Shown here one piece after another: positions 38,797 through 50,089 of a stretch of DNA of 64,000 bases (its first letter is position 1; each line of letters starts with the position of its first letter). The position numbers and the translations under genes are program-made. Source of the stretch: Candidatus Melainabacteria bacterium (GTDB taxonomy: Bacteria; Cyanobacteriota; Vampirovibrionia; Gastranaerophilales; Gastranaerophilaceae); the NCBI GenBank assembly GCA_022009935.1, contig CP091731.1:1302001-1366000 (forward strand), given 5' to 3'. The notes beneath the pieces were generated by a model that saw only the letters and a list, made by a program, of their open reading frames with translations, ran no database searches and had not been told where the DNA came from.

Positions 38797-39666
38797 TTAA
38801 TTTATAAAAACACCTGTGAAAGAATATGAAGCATTACCTGTCATGATAACAGGAAAGTTTGTGTTGTCTTTTGAGCCTTGCCAGTTGATATTCAAATCGC
38901 CGCCAGGCAGATGAACAAGCACATTGTTGTCCAGTTTTCCAAGAAGAATTCCGGCAACGACACTAGCACAAGCACCTGTGCCACAAGCAAGAGTGATACC
39001 ACAGCCTCGCTCCCAGACATTCAAAGTTATTTCGTTTCGCGAAAGAACTTTAATAAATTCAACATTGGTTTTTTCTGGGAATAACCTCATGTTTTTCAAT
39101 ATCCGACCATAGTCAGTTGCAAGAGTTTTAGGGTCGTCATTTGAATTTTCAGGCAAGAAAACTACACAATGAGGTTACCCATGCTAACAGCGTTCAGAAC
39201 AAACTTCTTTGCCCATATTTCAACTTCAACATTTAAATTTGAGTCAGCCAGAAATGGGATTTTGCTTGGTTCAAGTACCGGATTTCCCATATTAACTTCG
39301 ACTTTTCCATTTTCTAAAACTTTTGGAACAATGACACCTGCTTTTGTAAGAACTCGAAACGATTTTTTATCGCCAAGTAGTTTATTGTCAACAACATACT
39401 TTGCAAAACATCTCATTCCATTGCCACACATTTGAGCCATTGTGCCGTCGTTGTTGTAAAAATGCCACCCAATATCAGCCACGGTTTTATCGACATTTGT
39501 ATTAACCGCAATCAAGCCGTCGGCTCCAACACCAAAATGAGGCGTACAAATTTTCTTAACAAAGTTTACAATGTCATCTTTAACTTTGTTATACTCTGCT
39601 TCATCTAAAACAACAAAATCGTTTGCCAAGTCCGTGCATTTTGGTGAATTTGATATTTTTTTCCAT
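38797..39666 (-). CDS. dapF: Diaminopimelate epimerase DapF, frameshifted
   Basis: Converts LL- to meso-diaminopimelate for lysine and peptidoglycan. ATG 39664-39666 gives MEKNIKFTKMHGLGN, then a shift to DFVVLDEAEYNKVKDDIVNF. Catalytic cysteines are in MAQMCGNGMRCFAKYV and GITLACGTGACASVVAGILL. FGVGADGLIAV is the substrate loop. A second shift near 39165 lies before LPENSNDDPKTLA. About 290 residues. Four bases downstream of clpX, so the two form one operon. Confidence 0.94.
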
Positions 39667-39670
39667 AATT

Positions 39671-40983
39671 TTAGGCTATATCCTCATTAATTTTATTATT
39701 TGTTGGCAATTTAACAAGTGGAGCCAATTTTGACGTTTTAGCCTTAACTAAATCGGCTGTCACAATGTATTCTTTGATGTCTTGAGTTGGCACATTATAC
39801 ATAATATCAAGCATAATTTCTTCGACAATAGACTTCAAAGCACGTGCACCTGTTTTGCGTTTCAAAGCTTCTTTTGCAATCAAATCAATAGCATCACTAT
39901 CGAATTTTAAATCAACGCCATCCATTTTGAGCAAGCATTGATATTGTTTAATAACAGCATTTTTAGGCTCTGTCAAAATCATTTTCAAAGTTTTTTCCTC
40001 AAGCGGGTCAAGCACGGCAAACACGGGAACACGACCAATAAATTCCGGGATTAAACCAAATTTTAACAAATCTTCAGGTTGCAATTTTTTAAGCATACGA
40101 GAAGCTTCAAGTTCTTTTTCGGCTTGTGTTTTTATTGCATTGGCACCAAAACCAATAGATGTGCCGTCATTTGCACGACGTTCAACTATTTTATCGAGTC
40201 CGACAAAAGCGCCACCGACTATGAAAAGGATGTTGCTTGTATCGATTTGTATAAAATCTTGATGAGGGTGTTTACGTCCGCCTTGGGGTGGTACATTGGC
40301 TGTTGTACCTTCTATCATTTTAAGCAATGCCTGTTGAACACCTTCACCTGACACATCTCGTGTAATGCTTGGGTTTTCAGATTTACGGGCAATTTTGTCT
40401 ATTTCGTCAATATATATGATACCTTTTTGAGTGCGTTCTACGTCATAATCAGCACTTTGGTATAAACGAAGAAGGATGTTTTCAACATCATCACCAACAT
40501 ATCCTGCTTCAGTTAATGTTGTGGCATCTGCAACTGCAAAAGGAACATCCAACATTTTAGCAAGCGTTTGAGCCAAAAGTGTCTTACCTGAACCTGTTGT
40601 AAGCCAACAAGAAGTATGTTGCTTTTTGTATTTCAACTTCTTCTTTTGCATCAATTAGCGAATTGTGCTCAACACGTTTATAATGGTTGTAAACAGCAAC
40701 TGATAAAACTTTCTTGGCATCATCTTGTCCTACTATATTCTCGTCAAGATATGCTTTGATTTCGTGCGGTTTTGGTATTTTAAATTCTTCGTTATTGCCT
40801 TCTTTTTGTTTCTTTTGTTGTTTCTTTTTCCGTCAAAAAATTCTTCGTCCAAAATTTCATTGCATAAATCAACGCATTCATCACAAATATAAACATCAGG
40901 AACCCGCAATAAGTTTTTTTCACTTGGTCTTGATATTTCCCGCAAAATGAACACTTTATGCTGCTATTATCATGTTTTGCCAT
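39671..40983 (-). CDS. clpX: ATP-dependent Clp protease ATP-binding subunit ClpX, frameshifted
   Basis: AAA+ unfoldase that feeds ClpP. The zinc-binding domain is KCSFCGKYQDQVKK, a shift, then PDVYICDECVDLCNEILDEE (C4 zinc site). After further shifts: NIVGQDDAKKVLSVAVYNHY, the Walker A region TGSGKTLLAQTLAKMLD, AGYVGDDVENILLRLYQSAD, Walker B GIIYIDEIDKIARKSENPSI, pore loop region LEGTTANVPP-type (IEGTTANVPPQGGRKHPHQD) and the sensor region LIPEFIGRVPVFAVLDPLEE. About 430 residues. clpP is not adjacent. Confidence 0.95.
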
Positions 40984-41177
40984 ATATTTTATACCCTCTT
41001 TAGTTTTAATTTTATCACAAATAATTTATTAAAATCAATATTTTTTACTATCTATAATTTTAAGTTAAATTTAAAAAGAAATTAATATACCGCATAAGAA
41101 TATATACTGTGTTGTGATGTTCAATATTGCTGTGTGGTAAATTGCAAGTGTATAAAGTGAAAAATGGAAATTTTAGT

Positions 41178-41880
41178 ATGATTAAAAAAGCTTTGATATT
41201 TTCTTTAACATTGGCAATTACATTTTTATATAATGCACAAACAGCGACAAGTGCACCGTTTTACGGGTTGAAAATGCATTTGGGGTATGAGGACATAAAC
41301 ATGAAAGTTTATGAAAAGATAAACCCCTTCTATTGTTTATATAGATGCAGATGTGTCAAACGGGATATCGTCAGGAACAGGTTGTGTTATTGATGAATCA
41401 GGAATTATTTTAACAAGTTCACATGTTATTGACGGTGCTAAAAATATAGTCGTTGAAACCTCAAATGGTGAGGAGTATAAAGCAACTGTTTTATTCACAA
41501 AAGGACTTGAAAAGGATTTGGCTTTGCTTAAAATCACACCAAAAAAGAGCTTGCCTTGTGTGAAACTGGGTGATTCTTCAAGTGTGAAAGTGGGGCAGCA
41601 AATTTTGGCAATCGGCAACCCGTTTGGGTTTTCCGGCACACTTACAACAGGCATTGTTTCTCGAATAGACTACAAGCGAAACAAAATCCAAACCGATGCC
41701 GCAATAAACCCGGGATCCTCAGGCGGCCCTTTGTTGAACGCAAACGGAGAAGTCATCGGAATTTCACAAAGTATCTATAACCCTGACAACAACAAATCAA
41801 ACATTGGCATTGGCTTTGCCATCCCTTCAAACACCGCAAAGGACTTTATCAAACTTGCAAAAGCCGAGAAAAAGTTTTGA
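41178..41880 (+). CDS. Secreted DegP-like trypsin-family protease without PDZ domain, one frameshift
   Basis: Signal peptide MIKKALIFSLTLAITFLYNA, mature part from about residue 26. Catalytic triad is visible: His in LTSSHVIDGAKNIVVE, Asp in LEKDLALLKITPKKS, Ser in INPGSSGGPLLNANGEVIGI. Also LAIGNPFGFSGTLTTGIVSR. A shift near 41330 lies between YEKIN and SIVYIDADVSNG. About 234 residues; the chain stops after FIKLAKAEKKF, so no PDZ domain is present. Likely periplasmic quality control. ATG 41178 chosen for the signal peptide. Confidence 0.88.
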
Positions 41881-41902
41881 GGTTTAAAAATATCAAAATG
41901 AA

Positions 41903-43262
41903 TTAAATTTTAACATTAAAATTAGCATTTTTTACACTAGCTCTTTTATTTAATTGCATAAATTGCAATTTTTCCTTGTAAAATTTTATTAAATCAGACG
42001 GCAATAAAAATCTTCTGGCCGATGTCTTAAACTCGTATTCAATTTGTTTTTTGGTTATTTTTTTATTTTGACGTATAATATCTTTTTAAAATTTCTTCTA
42101 AGTGTGTATTTGCAAATCTTATAAAATTTTCCTTTTGTAGAGATAAAAATGTATTTGTTATTTCATTTACATCTCCTTCAACCTTTGCCCTTTCAAGAAA
42201 AATTTTAACAAAACTTCTTATATTTTCTTCATCAGGTAGTTCAAGCCCGACAGTCAATGGAATTGCATCAAGCACATTTGAAGGAATGTTAAATGGGTGA
42301 TTTGTTGTCATAAAACTGTGCATTTGTATTTTTCTGAGCAGTCTTTTAAAAATTCAGCGAATTTTTCGTTTAAATTAAGTCCGTTTACTTCGTCAATAAT
42401 TATAAATGAACGTTGCTTTTCAGCTCCACTTTTATCATAAATTTCTTTAGATTTTTTTGCAGCTTTCAATATTTTTGTCATTGCCTCATTTTTTATCATC
42501 AAAACTACCAGGCTCATATTTTAATAATATTTGCTCCCATTTGTTCTGCAAGTGCAAGAGCAAAAGTGCTTTTACCTGTGCCTGTCACACCATAAAAAAA
42601 AGAATAGCATTTGGAACATCAACTTTTCTCCAATGGAAGTTTTTGCAAGTGCCATTTTTTTATTCCAAATTCTCTTCTTAAGTATTCTTTTTTCTTTTTC
42701 ATAACCATAAATGCGCTCAAAACCGTAATTCATTTGTTTCATATTGTCAATTCGATGCATATAGTCAAGAAGTATCTTTGTATCATTTTGTTTATTTATT
42801 ATAGCCTGTTCAGGATTAGTGCCTGAATAATCTTCTAATAATTCTTGAATATGTTCAGACTTAAGAGTCAATGCTTCACTATCTCGTTTTTTTTCTTAAG
42901 CTATCGGCTTGTTTATTATATTCTATTAAGATTTTATCAAGTTCAGCTAATTGTGCTTTTACATCTGTTTTAGCTTTTTCAATTTGTGCAGAATTAGATT
43001 GTGGCAAATTATCTGAAGTACCAGAAGCTGTTGCTTTTGTTGTTTTTTTTGCCTTTACTAAATTAAACGGCCGCAGCTATAGCTGCGGCCGTTAAAAAGG
43101 ATGGAACCACCTATTATTAACTGTTTTCGTTTTTGTTTTTTCTTCATCATAGTTATTCCCAAACATAACTTTACTGTTCGTTATTGTATTTTGTTGCCTG
43201 AACCTTAATTTATTATTTAAATATTTGTTGCTTTGATTTGTGCTCAAGTTGTAAATCTTCAT
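41903..43262 (-). CDS. AAA+ ATPase-like protein, paralogue 1 of 3, frameshifted
   Basis: N-terminus MKIYNLSTNQSNKYLNNKLR, then a 28-bp palindrome-encoded Ala-rich stretch (FLTAAAIAAAV) that may be a weak membrane segment, a coiled coil, NYGFERIYGYEKEKRILKKR, ALAKTSIGEKVDVPNAILF-type sequence, a P-loop with GVTGTGKSTFALALAEQ (reconstructed), Walker B RSFIIIDEVNGLNLNEKFAE, sensor MTTNHPFNIPSNVLDAIPLT. The C-terminus is IRQNKKITKKQIEYEFKTSA. About 450 residues. Related to the next two genes. Function unknown, possibly envelope or scaffold ATPase. Confidence 0.7.
43066..43093. repeat. Perfect 28-bp palindrome within paralogue 1
   Basis: AACGGCCGCAGCTA followed by TAGCTGCGGCCGTT with no loop, very GC-rich in an AT-rich gene. 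It encodes the Ala-rich segment and would extrude as a cruciform or strong mRNA hairpin. Confidence 0.85.
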
Positions 43263-43288
43263 AAAATTTCTCCTATTTAATTTATAAA

Positions 43289-44367
43289 TTAATTTCCATC
43301 ATGCCATCCGCATAAAATTTCACTCATATCTTCATCATAATCAACATATGATGTCGTATCTGCTTTTATACTTTCATCATCTGAGTCAGCATATTTATAC
43401 TCATCTTTAACATCTTCATTTAAAGCTATATAATCCTAACTGCGTCCTTCAGAAGCATATTTTTCAAAAGAAGCAAGTTTTTTATTACATTTTTTCTTCT
43501 TCTTTTTTATCCGCTTCTGTATATTCTGAATTCAAGTTTACTTCCAGACCTACTCTGTGTGGAGCAACAGAAGCCGCTTCAAGTTTCTCAGGTTTGTCTG
43601 ATTGAAAAAGAATTGTTGTGTGGTATTGTTCAGAAACATGTTCTGCAAATCTATTCCATTTGGCAATTTTTTTCGATTTTCCGAACTTTGATCTGCAAGG
43701 AAATCGTCTAAATTTTCAACATAAACAATTGTACGAATATTTTTTACAGGAAAAACAGCTTCTGCATTACGTGCTTTTTCAGAAATTTGTTTTATAGCTT
43801 TCAAGTGGTTTGTTTTTATCAAATATAACTTTTTCATTATAAACCCCTGATTCTCGAATTATCCAATTGACCATTTCGTCACGTGTCTCTTTGGATTTTC
43901 CTGTTATCAATACTCCATTGAGTTCTTTGGCTGTAATTTCATATCCTTTTTTTCAACTGACAATTTATCTAAAAAATCTTCACGAATTCTATGCTTAGCT
44001 TCAAGTTTTTCAATTTCACAGGCCCCCTTTTTTTCTAATAACTTATTTTTCCTATCCAAATAATTATTTTTTCTTTGATAGCTTTATTAATATCTTTTTG
44101 AACATCCTGAATTTCGTCTTGATTGAAAGTTTTATCCCACAAATATCCAAGCCCTTTCCAAGTGTGTCCCCAGATTTTCATTTTTAACTTTTCTGAATTG
44201 TATGCAAATGGAATAAGCCTTTTGACTGCTCGACGATACAACGGATTTTCCTCATATCTTCCCGAAAATGACATTTGACTTTGACTTTGAATAGTGTTTT
44301 GTTTGGCTTTATTATTTTGTTTTTGGTTAAAATAACCTGTATTGACTCCTATACTATTTACTTTCAT
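43289..44367 (-). CDS. Degenerate AAA+ paralogue 2 of 3, heavily frameshifted
   Basis: N-terminus MKVNSIGVNTGYFNQKQNNK and MSFSGRYEENPLYRRAVKRL. Later segments: ELNGVLITGKSKETRDEMVN (degenerate Walker A, GKS kept), VKNIRTIVYVENLDDFLADQ (Walker B position, VENLDD instead of IIIDE), AEHVSEQYHTTILFQSDKPE and LEAASVAPHRVGLEVNLNSE, which align with the sensor and following block of paralogues 1 and 3 (MTTNHPF, SNVLDAIPLTVGLE). The C-terminus is acidic (DDEDMSEILCGWHDGN-type). At least five shifts. About 355 residues. Possibly a non-hydrolysing subunit. Confidence 0.55.
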
Positions 44368-44427
44368 AAAATTATATTCCTCCTCTTTTTAATGTTAACA
44401 ATTTTGCTTTGTCGCGATAAAAACTAT

Positions 44428-45539
44428 TTAACAAGTCTTGAGTAACTTTGTACGTATTTTTAAAGTGTTAAAAGCTTCTTTGATGTCAGATTGTGACACC
44501 TTTTTTCTATTTTTTATTACTTGTTTTAATAATTGGTCTAAATTTGTATTTGAAAATTTTATACCATTTTGTCTTTGTAAAAGTAATAATTCATCAGCTA
44601 TTTCTTTTGCATTTCCCTTTTATCTTTGCTCGTGTTATAAATTTTTCAACAAAAATTCTTAAATTTTGTTCATCCGGTGGTTCAAGCCCAACAGTCAATG
44701 GGATTGAATCGAGCACATTTGAAGGAATATCAAATGGGTGATTTGTTGTCATAAAAACTGTACATTTATATTTTTTTGAACAATCCTTTAAAAATTGAGC
44801 AAATTTGTTATTTTCTACAAGTTCATTTGCTTCATCAATAATTAAAAACGAACGTTGCTTTTCTTCTCCACTAGTTTCATAAACCTCTTTCGATTTATTA
44901 GCAGCTTGCAATATTTTTGCCATTTGCTCATTTTCATCATCAAAACTATCACATTGGATGTTAATAATATTTGCCATCATTTGCTCTGCAAGTGCAAGAG
45001 CAAATGTGCTTTTTCCAATACCGGTCACGCCATAAAAAAGAATAGCATTTGGAACATCAACTTTTTCTCCAATAGAAGTTTTTGCAAGTGCCATTTTTTT
45101 TATTCCAAATTCCCTTCTTAAGTATTCTTTTTTCTTTTTCATAACCATAAATGCGTTCAAAACCGTAATCCATTTGTTCCATGCTTTTGATTCGATGCAC
45201 ATAATCAAGGATTATCCTATTATCTTTTGACTGATTTATCTTAATTTGCTCAGGATCAAGATCAAAGTAATCGGACAAAGCATTTATTTCTTCTAAAGCA
45301 ATTTCCAATGTTTGGGCTTCAGTTTCTTTTCTGCGCGAAAGTTCAAGCTGCATTTGAATGTCTGAAAACAAAGAGCCGTCAGACTTAGGCATTGTTCCCC
45401 AAATTGCTCGTCTGGATTTTAATTCATCAAGTTTTCTTGTAATAAAAGACCTATCAGTTTTTTTGTCAATATTGTTTGTGTCTTCGCGCCCCTTAAAACT
45501 AACAACTTTTGAATTATATTCTATTGATGTTATTTTCAT
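44428..45539 (-). CDS. AAA+ ATPase-like protein, paralogue 3 of 3, frameshifted
   Basis: MKITSIEYNSKVVSFKGRED at the N-terminus shares the M-K-[IV]...FxGR pattern with paralogue 2. Then a helical part, DYGFERIYGYEKEKRILKK, shift near 45100, MALAKTSIGEKVDVPNAILF, YGVTGIGKSTFALALAEQMM (Walker A), EEKQRSFLIIDEANELVENN (Walker B) and VFMTTNHPFDIPSNVLDSIP. After a shift near 44620: QRQNGIKFSNTNLDQLLKQV. About 370 residues. About 85% similar by eye to paralogue 1 in the ATPase core. All three lie on one strand, 26-60 bp apart. Confidence 0.72.
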
Positions 45540-45631
45540 AAGACCTCTATTAGTTTTTGTTAAGTTATTATATCAAGAAAAAGAATAACTTACTATCTTA
45601 CAAAAACAACATTTACAAAAGTTTACAACGC

Positions 45632-45954
45632 TTAAACACAAGCTTTAATTTCAGAAGAAAATGTTTGTGGATTTAAAATATTTTTGCCTTTTAAGCATAA
45701 CAACATGTTTGAAAGTTTTAGTTTTGAAATTGTGTTATAAGCAAGCTTGTCGTTCACTATCCACTTAAATTTATTGTTTTTTCTGTGTCATAATATTTTG
45801 TTGATATTAAAACGGATATTTTAATAGCATCAAACAAATTGAGTGATGAAATATCAATTTCATAAGTTGTTAATTTTTGATTGGCTATGTATGTTTCGAT
45901 AAAATCAATTACTTCATTAGTATCGACATAAAAATTGGTAATTTTTAATGACAT
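45632..45954 (-). CDS. Small unknown protein, about 107 aa, one frameshift
   Basis: MSLKITNFYVDTNEVIDFIE, TYIANQKLTTYEIDISSLNL, FDAIKISVLISTKYYDTEK, then a shift near 45775 to KFKWIVNDKLAYNTISKLKL and SNMLLCLKGKNILNPQTFSS. The alternation of a short strand (YEIDISSLN), a helix (FDAIKISVLIST) and a later helix is reminiscent of a STAS-like fold, but this is weak. Upstream of the AAA+ trio on the same strand. Family not recognised. Confidence 0.5.
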
Positions 45955-46094
45955 ATTTTAATTCTCGTATAAAAACTTTCAAAACTCATACTTATAATTA
46001 CGAATATTTTTGCAGAAATTGAAATTTTGTAACGAAACTCATCCAGATGGTTTAAATTTTATTTTTTTGAGTGTACTATTGTATTAAAGGAATT

Positions 46095-47086
46095 ATGGAG
46101 AAATTTATGCTTATAAAAGACAAAAATGACATTTTATCACTTGCAAGTGAAGTTTTTGATATTGAAGCAAGTTCTATATTAAAACTCAAAGAACATTTGG
46201 GTGATGAGTTTGAAGAAGCGTGTAAATTAATGTTGAATTGTAAAGGCACTGTAATCGTTACAGGCATGGGAAAATCAGGCTTAATAGGTCGAAAAATTGC
46301 AGCCACACTTTCATCAACAGGTACTGTTTCATATTTTTGCATCCTGCTGAAAGCAACCATGGTGATTCCGGTATAATTACTCCAAATGACGTTGTTATTG
46401 CAATTTCAAATAGTGGCGAGACAATAGAATTATTAAATGTTTTGCCTATAATAAAACGTTTTAACTGCAAACTTATAGCAATGACCGGCAAGAAAGATTC
46501 AACACTTGCGAAAAGTGCTGATGTTGTTTTGGATATAAGTGTTAAGCGTGAGGCTTGCCCATTAAACAAAGCCCCAACCGCAAGTACAACTGTTACACTT
46601 GCAATGGGTGATGCTTTGGCTGTTTGTCTATTAAAACTAAAAGGCTTTACCGAAGATGATTTTTTGATATATCATCCGTCAGGTGCTTTAGGGCGCGGAC
46701 ATATTTACAAAGTTAAGGATTTAATGATTGAGGCAAGTGAAATGCCTGTTGTTGAGAAAAATATGCCTTTTTTGGATGCTGTTAAATATATATCCGATAA
46801 AAAGCTTGGTTTGACTGTTGTTAAAAACGAAAATAATAAACTTGAAGGAATTTTAACCGACGGGGATATTCGACGCACATTGTTAAAAAATATTCCTGTC
46901 AAAGATTTAAAAGTTCAAGATGTCATGACAAAGACTCCAAAAACCGTCTTTGAAAACGACCTTGCTGCCAAGGCTCTTACTTTAATGGAAAAATATTCAA
47001 TAACTTCACTTGTGTGTATTAATGAAAATAATGAGCCGCTTGGCATTGTTCATATTCATGACTTACTTAAAGCGAAAATTGCCTAG
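46095..47086 (+). CDS. kdsD: Arabinose-5-phosphate isomerase KdsD/KpsF, one frameshift
   Basis: Converts ribulose 5-phosphate to arabinose 5-phosphate, the first step to Kdo. SIS domain: GTVIVTGMGKSGLIGRKIAA, then a shift near 46340, HPAESNHGDSGIITPNDVVI, AISNSGETIELLNVLPIIKR, then REACPLNKAPTASTTVTLAM and YHPSGALGRGHIYKVKDLM. Two CBS domains follow (MPFLDAVKYISDKKLGLTVV, VMTKTPKTVFENDLAAKALT). 330 residues, full length. ATG 46095 follows AAAGGAATT. Directly upstream of kdsC, as expected for a Kdo operon. Confidence 0.95.
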
Positions 47087-47139
47087 ATTTTAATATAGAT
47101 AAAAATAATTACAACAAAAGACTTATTGGAAAGGATATT

Positions 47140-47654
47140 ATGAATAACAACTTAGAATTAAAATTGAAAGCAAAAAAAATAAAACTTGTAGCGTTTGATG
47201 TAGATGGTGTAATGACTGACGGCTCTTTAACGTTTGACGAAAATGGTGTTGAATATAAAACATTTAACGCAAAAAGACGGTCAGGGAATTGTCATGCTCA
47301 ATCGACACGGGGTTTAATACAGCTATAATTACAGCCAGAGACAACGGAACCGTTGAATGTCGTGCTAAAATGCTCGGGATTACAAAACTATTTATGGGAC
47401 AAAAGAATAAAGAAGTTGCACTAAATGATTTATGCAACGAATTTAATGTATCGTTTGATGAAATTGCATACATGGGCGATGATTTACCTGATTTGTGTGT
47501 TTTAAAAAAAGTTGGCTTGCCTTCTTGCCCAAATGATGCTGTTGATGAGGTTAAAAACGTTGCAATATTTGTTTCAAATAAAAACGGCGGACGCGGTGCC
47601 GTTAGAGAACTTTGTGATTTTATTTTAAAATCTGCAGAAAAGTTAGACTTGTAA
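47140..47654 (+). CDS. kdsC: Kdo-8-phosphate phosphatase KdsC, one frameshift
   Basis: HAD-family phosphatase of Kdo synthesis. Motif I LVAFDVDGVMTDGSLTFDEN; a shift at about 47278 disrupts the flap DGQGIVML-type loop; then FNTAIITARDNGTVECRAKM (motif II Thr), GITKLFMGQKNKEVALNDLC (motif III Lys) and IAYMGDDLPDLCVLKKVGLP (motif IV Asp pair), ending NKNGGRGAVRELCDFILKSA. About 172 residues, single-domain type. Pairs with kdsD and implies a Kdo-bearing outer membrane lipopolysaccharide. Confidence 0.95.
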
Positions 47655-47655
47655 T

Positions 47656-48086
47656 CTAGTCAATTTCTTCTTCATCATCAATATTTTTAACTAAATCAGA
47701 GATTAAATCATCAATATTCTCATATTTTGTGTCATCTTCTTTGATTTTATTGACAACCAAAGCTGCCATTTCACGCGCTACTTGTTTTTTGTGTCTCAAC
47801 TTGGCAATTTTCAAGACATGTTTATAGCTGTGCGTACTGTTATATCAATATCATACCAGCGGTCAATACCACGAGGGATTTTCCCATCCTCCACCGCTGT
47901 TAGTATATCGCCTATATCTTTATATTTTGAATTAGATATATTATGCTCAATAATAATCTTTATCAAATTTAGAGCGATTTTAATTTGAGTTTCATCAGAG
48001 GAGTGCTCCAAGGTATACATGGATTTACTTAATATAGGATCTTTATCATACCATCTGCGAGCTGCTTCACCATAATTCTGTTTCAT
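47656..48086 (-). CDS. Unknown helical protein, about 143 aa, one frameshift
   Basis: MKQNYGEAARRWYDKDPILS, KSMYTLEHSSDETQIKIALN and LIKIIIEHNISNSKYKDIGD are all helical; then DRWYDIDITVRTAI, a shift near 47815, LKIAKLRHKKQVAREMAALV and an acidic tail KNIDDEEEID. Entirely alpha-helical and charged, likely soluble. AGGAGTGG precedes the start; a family A repeat lies directly upstream. Convergent with kdsC (one base between stops). Family not recognised. Confidence 0.55.
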
Positions 48087-48104
48087 ATTTTTTTACCACT
48101 CCTT

Positions 48105-48440
48105 TTTTATCTAACGGGCTATCGCCCCTCAATTTTTGCACTCATCCACCAACGTGGAATGACTTTTGGTTTGATTTTGCATCGAAGTCCAATTGATACA
48201 TTTTTCTTCAAGCAATTTGTATTAGGTTTTTGTATAACGGGCTTGCGCCCCTCGATTTTTTGCACTCATCCACCAACGTGGAATGACTTTTGGTTTGATT
48301 TTGCATCGAAGTCCAATTGATACATTTTTATTCAAGCAGTTTGTATTAGGTTTTGTATAACGGGCTTGTGCCCCTCGATTTTTGCACTCACCCACCAACG
48401 TGGAATGACTTTTGTTTTGATTTTACTTTGAGGTCGGTCG
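48105..48440 (+). repeat. Repeat family A, three tandem copies
   Basis: Units of about 120 bp start near 48109, 48232 and 48356: AACGGGCTATCGCCCC, AACGGGCTTGCGCCCC and AACGGGCTTGTGCCCC. The short hairpin GGGC / GCCC is kept while its loop varies. Then CACTCATCCACCAACGTGG and TTTGCATCGAAGTCCAATTG. Lies between two minus-strand genes. Confidence 0.85.
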
Positions 48441-48476
48441 ACTCAATGTTCATTATAGAGGTCTAACCTCTAACCT

Positions 48477-48767
48477 TTAGCCAAATTTATAGCTTATCCC
48501 ATATCTAACTTCGGGATAACTCCATTTTATATGTTTACAGCAAATTTTGCAAGCACCACATTCTAAACAGTTTTCATAATTTACCATAATAACTTTCTCT
48601 GACTCGTTTTGAAGCTTGTATACATTTGCCGGACAAATGCTTAAACAAACGCGATTGGCGCAATTTAAACATATTTTATCATCTAAAATCAAATGACTTT
48701 TATCACAACTTAATGACTTGACTTTGTAAAGTCTTGTTTCAATTGGTAATTGGTTATTATCGCTCAT
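48477..48767 (-). CDS. fixX: Ferredoxin-like protein FixX
   Basis: Small 4Fe-4S protein that passes electrons with FixC to the quinone pool. MSDNNQLPIETRLYKVKSLS then DDKICLNCANRVCLSICPAN and MVNYENCLECGACKICCKHI, two cysteine clusters of which the second (CxxCxxCxxxC-like) is best conserved, ending KWSYPEVRYGISYKFG, a typical FixX tail. 96 residues, intact. Start overlaps the fixC stop (ATGA). Confidence 0.9.
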   Translation of the reverse strand: MSDNNQLPIETRLYKVKSLSCDKSHLILDDKICLNCANRVCLSICPANVYKLQNESEKVIMVNYENCLECGACKICCKHIKWSYPEVRYGISYKFG

Positions 48768-50085
48768 TTTATAAACACTCCAAAAAACATCTTTATTAAT
48801 GTAAATAAATCTTTAAATAATTCAATAAAAGACCGTGATTTGAAAAATTGACAAATAAAATTCAAATAAACTTTTCTTTTTCAACTCCACTTGCTTCAAC
48901 AAAGTTTTTGAAAAAAAGCGTTGCTTGCTTTGGGTAAAAATCCAAAAAGGCTTTTTTTCTTTTTTTACTTCTTCCATAATGTTTTTGTAACTTTTTAAAT
49001 CTTTATATATAAAACTTTCTTTAATATAATTTTCGTAAAGTTTCAATGTGTTTTTGCTTACATCATTGCAATCAAGAGCAACAATAGCGGCTTTAGCAGC
49101 AAGTTGACCGGAAACAAGAGCCAAATTTGTACCCTCAAAATTAACGTTATTAATAAACATGGCAGCATCGCCGACAACCATTGCCCCATTTGTATAAAGT
49201 TTTGGGATTTTTTTATATCCGCCCTCAGGTATCAAATGTGCACAGTATTCTACCATCTCACCGCCTTTAATTAAAGGGGCAATTTCAGGATGATTTTTAA
49301 ATTGGTCTAAATAGTCATAAGGTCTTAATGAGTTTTTTGCTAACTCATCCAAAGTAATCCCAATCCCAACTGACACTGAGTCAGAATTTGTATAAACAAA
49401 ACTTAATCCTAAAATTTCGTTAAAGGGATAACCTAAACATTCAATCATCGCTCCATCTTTGTCATTAAGAAGATTAAACCTCTCGTTAATTGTGTTTTTA
49501 TCAAGCTGATAAACTTCTTTAACGGCAAGGGCAACATCTTTGGGGTCTATATCTTTTCTTAACCCTATTTCCTTTGCAAGAAGGCTGTTTGCTCCGTCAG
49601 CTATAATGACAATTGAACCATAAATTTCTTCAATTTCTGTTTTAACACCAACTACAAAATTATTTTTAATAATAGCATTTTTAACTAAAGTACGCGGTGC
49701 ATAAATAACACCGGCTTTTTGTGCTTCCTCGACACACCATTTGTCAAATTTACTTCTAAGTGCTGTAAAACATATATTTTCATCATCTTTTGACAATTTA
49801 TCCGAATATGAAACTCCAACGGCTTCTTTTTCTGTCATCATAAAGTAATTATGTTTTTTGTTATCCTTTCAATTGGTGCTTCGTTTAAAAAATTTGGGAA
49901 TATTTCATTTAACGCATGGGAATACATAATGCCACCATACATGTTTTTGAACCTGCATAATCACCACGCTCAATGAGCAATACTTTTTTATTGGCTTTAG
50001 CTAAGGTAATTGCAGCACTAACACCCGAAAGTCCCGCACCTACAACAATTACATCAAATTTTGTATCATATTTTTCTTTTTCCAT
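48764..50085 (-). CDS. fixC: Electron-transfer flavoprotein dehydrogenase FixC, frameshifted
   Basis: FAD-dependent flavoprotein:quinone oxidoreductase. MEKEKYDTKFDVIVVGAGLS, GVSAAITLAKANKKVLLIER and GDYAGSK are the FAD-binding start; a shift near 49945 (N-x-YGG loop) and one near 49855; then FTALRSKFDKWCVEEAQKAG, IVIIADGANSLLAKEIGLRK, DPKDVALAVKEVYQLD and LYTNGAMVVGDAAMFINNVN, FEGTNLALVSGQLAAKAAIV. The C-terminal end is shifted near 48950 and 48860. About 440 residues. ATG 50085 follows a family A repeat. fixA/fixB are not in the window. Confidence 0.92.
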
Positions 50086-50089
50086 TTTT

